Below, one piece after another: positions 50,101 through 55,400 of a stretch of DNA of 64,000 nt. The notes beneath the pieces are model-generated. The model was given only the letters and a program-made list of their open reading frames with translations, searched no databases and had not been told where the DNA came from. A program made the translations under genes and the position numbers. Source of the stretch: Nematostella vectensis (lineage: Eukaryota; Cnidaria; Anthozoa; Actiniaria; Edwardsiidae). Every line of letters starts with the position of its first letter. Positions within the stretch are counted from its first letter, which is position 1. The DNA is taken from contig NC_064047.1 in the NCBI RefSeq assembly GCF_932526225.1, forward strand, positions 4,089,501 to 4,153,500, written 5' to 3'.

Positions 50101-52419
50101 TTCTTCCGCCTAATTTGATGAGCCTATTTTAGCATTTTCCCGCCAATTCGTTATTATTCCAGTGCTTTTATAATGTTGTTCTCATGCTTTCCATTCTACT
50201 TCTCAGGAGAGCGTCTATGAGCGGATGAAGAAAGCCGGTGGCACGACGCCATTCAATCTGTTTGCGATAGCTGAGGTGGAAAGCATGTCACGCCTCCTTG
50301 TTGCGGTCAAGGAATCTCTGGTGGTGAGTCATTGCACGCTTGGCATTAGGGGACTAAAGATTCACGACGGCGCACACGTTGTATTTCTCCGCGTGCTAAA
50401 AGAAAAATGTGGTAGCGCCGCGCTGAAATCTTGCGAGTGCGCCTTCCTCGACTCTCCACCGTCGTAAGGTTACTAATTGTTTTTTGGAGTGAAAGAGGTG
50501 ACAGTTTCCTTTTTTCCATTGGGGCCCGACTGTGTTTTATTACTAAAGATATATTTTTTTTCTTTAATAAGGCCTTCTCAGGGGCAGACTGATAAGGGGA
50601 GTCGTAACAAGCTCCCGTCTCGCGCCACTAATTTGATGTAAAGAAGCTTGTAACAATTTATAATCTTCAGTCTGCCTTGAAGAAGTCGAAAATTTGGCAT
50701 AGCCGAGTACAAGATTTTGGCGAATCTTATTCATTACTCTGGCTCACGAACTCGACTTTTTGGGAATTTTGACTTATTAATCACAGGATATAATATAGTA
50801 TTTATTTAACGCTAATATAAAGTATCAACGATGTTTCGCGCACTTCACATTTACAATCCTTATACGTATTGATGCTGGTTTCTCTGGAGAACACAAGACC
50901 TTAGTGACCTCACGTACGTTCAACACCTCAAATATAAGGACAAGAAACAGAAAGATACTATGTCCCGATCGGGAATCGATTCCGTTTTCAGCATAGGTGA
51001 GAGGTCTGATAACCTGGCGCGCTAACACACTGGACTACCTAAAATATCTCTAACCAATTCTTCCTTCCTCGTGTGGATTGTTTTGGTGACGTAAAGGGTA
51101 TGAACATTTCCTTTATTCTTTCGGTTTTCAAGTGCATCATCAAAGGAGATATGTGACTGTCGGTACCCAATTCTTGCTGCCTCTGTAGATTTGACCGTTT
51201 CCTTTCACTGTATCACTGGAGATATCCCTAACTCTCTTGTAACATCCAATTGTTCTGCCTCCCTCTACCCTAGACTATCATTATTTGGCGAAAGGGGGTT
51301 ACCATTTTCTTTCACTGTATCACAGGAGATATTTCAAACTCTCTTGTAACATCCAACTCTCCCTGCCTCCCTCTACCCCAGGCCATCGCTTGGGGTTTCA
51401 AATGTATAATCTCGGGAGATATCTCCAACACTTCCTGCCTCCTTTTACTCCAGGCCATCAAGGCTGCCACGGATGACAGCGTGTATGGTGACCAGCTCAG
51501 CGAGGAGATGCTCGATGCGGCCGATGACCTCTACCAGCTGCGCATCCCTAAGCTCTGGTGTACCTTGGGCGGGGACGCCTCCCCTCCCGCTACCTGGAGC
51601 CTGGCAGCTTGGTTCACAGACCTCGGTAGTCGATTCTCCCACATCGACAGGATTGTTGTGCAGGTAGGTCACGGTCATTAAAGCAGCATTGTCACCAGTT
51701 TACTTCCGGAGGTCCGACGGAAACCTCAACCGTTAAAAGACAAAGGAATATATTAGAATCCGAGATATTTAACAGGCCATCCACTCTAAATTATCGATCA
51801 CATCTGTAAAGAGACTTCCAATAGACACACTGCTTTCAATATTTTGAAATATTTTTCGCGTTTTCTGTTTATAATCATCGGAGATTGCTACGTAATCGAC
51901 CGGAAGTAAACTAGTGACAATGCGGCTTTTTAAAGATGATTACTTAAAAGTAATCATTCATGCAAGAAGGAACCAAGGTCCAATTCTTCTGTGGCAAAAA
52001 GCCTTCCCCATGATCTTTTTATATAAAACATACTGGTAAGAACATGTAGAATATAGTTTGATTTTGAGGAAACTATGTGGAAAATGTGCTCCCTAATACT
52101 GTATATCTTATTGGTGATTTTCTGTTTTGAACCCATCAGATGGAGCAGGGACAATGATCTTTTTCTCTTCTTATTTTAACAAGGTTCCCTACATCAACTT
52201 TCTCTAATAAGCCATATTACAAAAAAATAATCCCTAACAATAAAAATTTAAAAACATAAGGTAAAATCTTGTTTTAAGTGTAACTTATGCTTGAATTCTG
52301 TGTTTCGGCCAACAAATTTCTAGTATTAACAGAGATTTTTTACATGCCAGTGTGCATTTTGCATTCCATGCATTTATCGCTTGACCTCTCTGTTTATCCG
52401 ATTTGCATGACGTGTAGTT

Positions 52420-52451
<32 letters not shown>

Positions 52452-55400
52452 TAGACTTTATTTAAGACACGCTTGCCCCGTCAACAACAGCTGATTTCCA
52501 CAAGGGGCGTGTGGAAAAAATATATATATATATATATCTATAATAATTAGAAATATAACTATAAGTAAAAGTATTTAAATAAATAACGAAAGAAAAAAAA
52601 AAAAAAAAAAAAAAAAACTTGATCTATGTGGATATATAATACTATAAATACGCTAAACTAATTATTTGTTTAGATAAAAGTGTGAGCCTCTAATTCTCTG
52701 ACAAATGATGATAAACTTGTACAATCACGACTAGCCTCTGGGAGGGAATTCCATAATTTAGCTCCATCATAGCTGAAACTTTTTTTCATAAATTCAGTTT
52801 TTGGGAGTGGCAGCTGTAGCGAGGTGGAGGAGCCTCTGAGATTGTAATTTGTAATATTTTTCTTTAAGCTGAAAAGGTCCGTGAGACAGTTTGGAGCCAT
52901 ATCATGCAAAACTTTAAACATTTGTTTGGCTTTTGTCTTTGCTCGCTGGGTCTCTAAATTTTGCCAGCCAAATTCAGCTAGAGCCTCTGTGGCAGGGGTG
53001 TCATTTGACCTGTTTGTGATCACCCTTGCCGCCCTATTTTGCAATTTTTGAAGACGGATTGTGTTACATTGCCCAAGAGTATCCCACACCTCGCTACAGT
53101 AGTTAAGGTGTGGTTGGATGATTGCATTATAAATAGAGACTAATGTATTTTGATTAGCAAATTCAGAAATTCGTTTCATGGCTCCTATACCAGAACTGAC
53201 TTTTTTAGCAAGAGAATCAATGTGCTGATCCCAATTTAGGTGTTCGTCAATTTCCACACCAAGAACCCTACTCTGCTGAACTTGTTTTAGTTCCTTGTTA
53301 TCAATAGAGATAGAAGGTTTGCAAGGAAGGGTTCTTAGCTTGTGGTGGGATCCTATTAATAAGAATTCTGTTTTTGCTACATTGAGACTTAATTTATTAG
53401 CCAAGAGCCATTCTTTCACTTGCTCAAGGTCCGAATTCATGGCCAACTCAACTTCCCCTACAGTACTACCAGACGCTGTCAAGTTTGTATCGTCAGCAAA
53501 TAATCTAGGAGTAGTGTGCAATAGACACTCTGGTAGATCATTAATATATAAGAGGAAGAAAAGTGGGCCAAGAATTGAACCCTGAGGAATGCCACATGTG
53601 ATTTTACTTTCAGAGGACACTGTACTGTTTAGCTGGCATTTCTGTTTACGGTTGGACAAATAAGATTGAATTAATAAAAGGGCATTTCCAGTGATACCAT
53701 TCAATTCTAGTTTTCGAAGCAAAATGTCATGATTAACGGTATCAAATGCCTTTTTTAGATCCAAAAATACAACTAAATTAAACTTTTGTCTGTCCATGTT
53801 AATATACCAGCTATTAGTGCTATCAAGGAGAGCAGAAACAGTAGAGTGTAGTCTTCGAAAGCCAAATTGTTGTTCGGATAAAATTTGGTTTGCTGTAAAA
53901 TGATCGTATAACTGTTCATACATTATTTTTTCCATTAGTTTGCTAATCACTGGTAATATACTTATTGGTCTATAGTTGTCGGGAATAGTCTTAGAGCCTT
54001 TTTTAAAGAGGGGCAAAACCCTAGCCATTTTCCACTCATCTGGAAAACAGTTGGAAATTATAGAGTTGTTAAAAATGTAAGTGAGAGATGGAGAAATGGC
54101 ATGGGCTGCACACTTGAGTATTTTTCCAGAGATTTTGTCAATACCAGTCGCTTTTGCATTAGAAAGGCAACCCAAAAGCTTTAGTACTTTTGTATTGGAT
54201 ACTAACTTAAAACGTGACATTTGAGCACTACATGGCTTAATGAAATGCTCAAATGATTTACTAGGGTTTGCCATTGAACTTGCCAATTTTGGACCAACAT
54301 TAGAAAAATAATCATTAAATGCTTCGGCAATATGTTCTTGTGAAAAAAGGCTTTGGTCGTCAAATTTAAGTTCATTTACAGTTGTATTTTCTTTGGTGCG
54401 ACCAAGTAGACTATTTATCGTTTTCCAAGCCTCTTTGGGATTATTCTTTTGATTTGCAATCTTATTACGATAATAGTTGGATTTGGCTTGGCGCAAGGCA
54501 ATGTTTACTTTATTTCGGGATGCCTTAAAATCATCCCAGTCATTACGTAATTTACTCACCATTGCTTTGCGCTTTAACTTATCTCTGTTATTAATTAAAT
54601 CTTTGATCTCTCTGGTCAGCCATGGGACATTAAATGCTTTTTTTCTTTTAGATTGTACAGGGGCATGCCTGTCTAACACGTTTAGAAACAGGTCTTTCCA
54701 ATGTGCCCACATCTCATTAGTGTCATGACACAAAACAATCTGTTCCCACGACTGAGTAAGGAGGTCCTTTACAAACTTTTGTTGATCGAAATGTTTAAAA
54801 TTACGTGTTTCAATGGTTTTTGCTTTATCTCGCGCACACCTATAAGGGTTTATCTTTCTTATTCCATAGATCAAACTATGATCACTCGGACCAATGTGAA
54901 TTACGCCTGATGAGTTTATTTTGTCAGGAGACGATGTGACAAAGTGATCAATTAGGCTTTTAGAATCAATTGTTATACGCGTAGGCTCGTTTATCAACTG
55001 GGATAGTTGATATGCTTCATAAATTGATTTTAACTTTTTTGTTTTATTATCAAAGACTTTCTTCTTGAGTAAACAACAATTTAAATCCCCAAGAATCACG
55101 TGCTCTTTGTCTTCATCGTCTACTGCCTTTATTAACTCTTCGAAGCGATTAAAATATTCGATCGGAGACTCAGGACGATAGACAACACTAACAATGAAAG
55201 GCCGACTGTTTGGTTTACGAATTTCTAAACAGACAGCTTCGACATCTTCAGGAACAATTTCTTTTCTATTAACACAATTGATGGAGCTGCGGATATATAC
55301 ACACACACCGCCACCATCGCGATTTCTGTCTTTCCTGAAGATATCATATCCATGAATTTTTAATTCAGCGTCTGTATAAGTGTCATCGAGCCTGGTCTCA

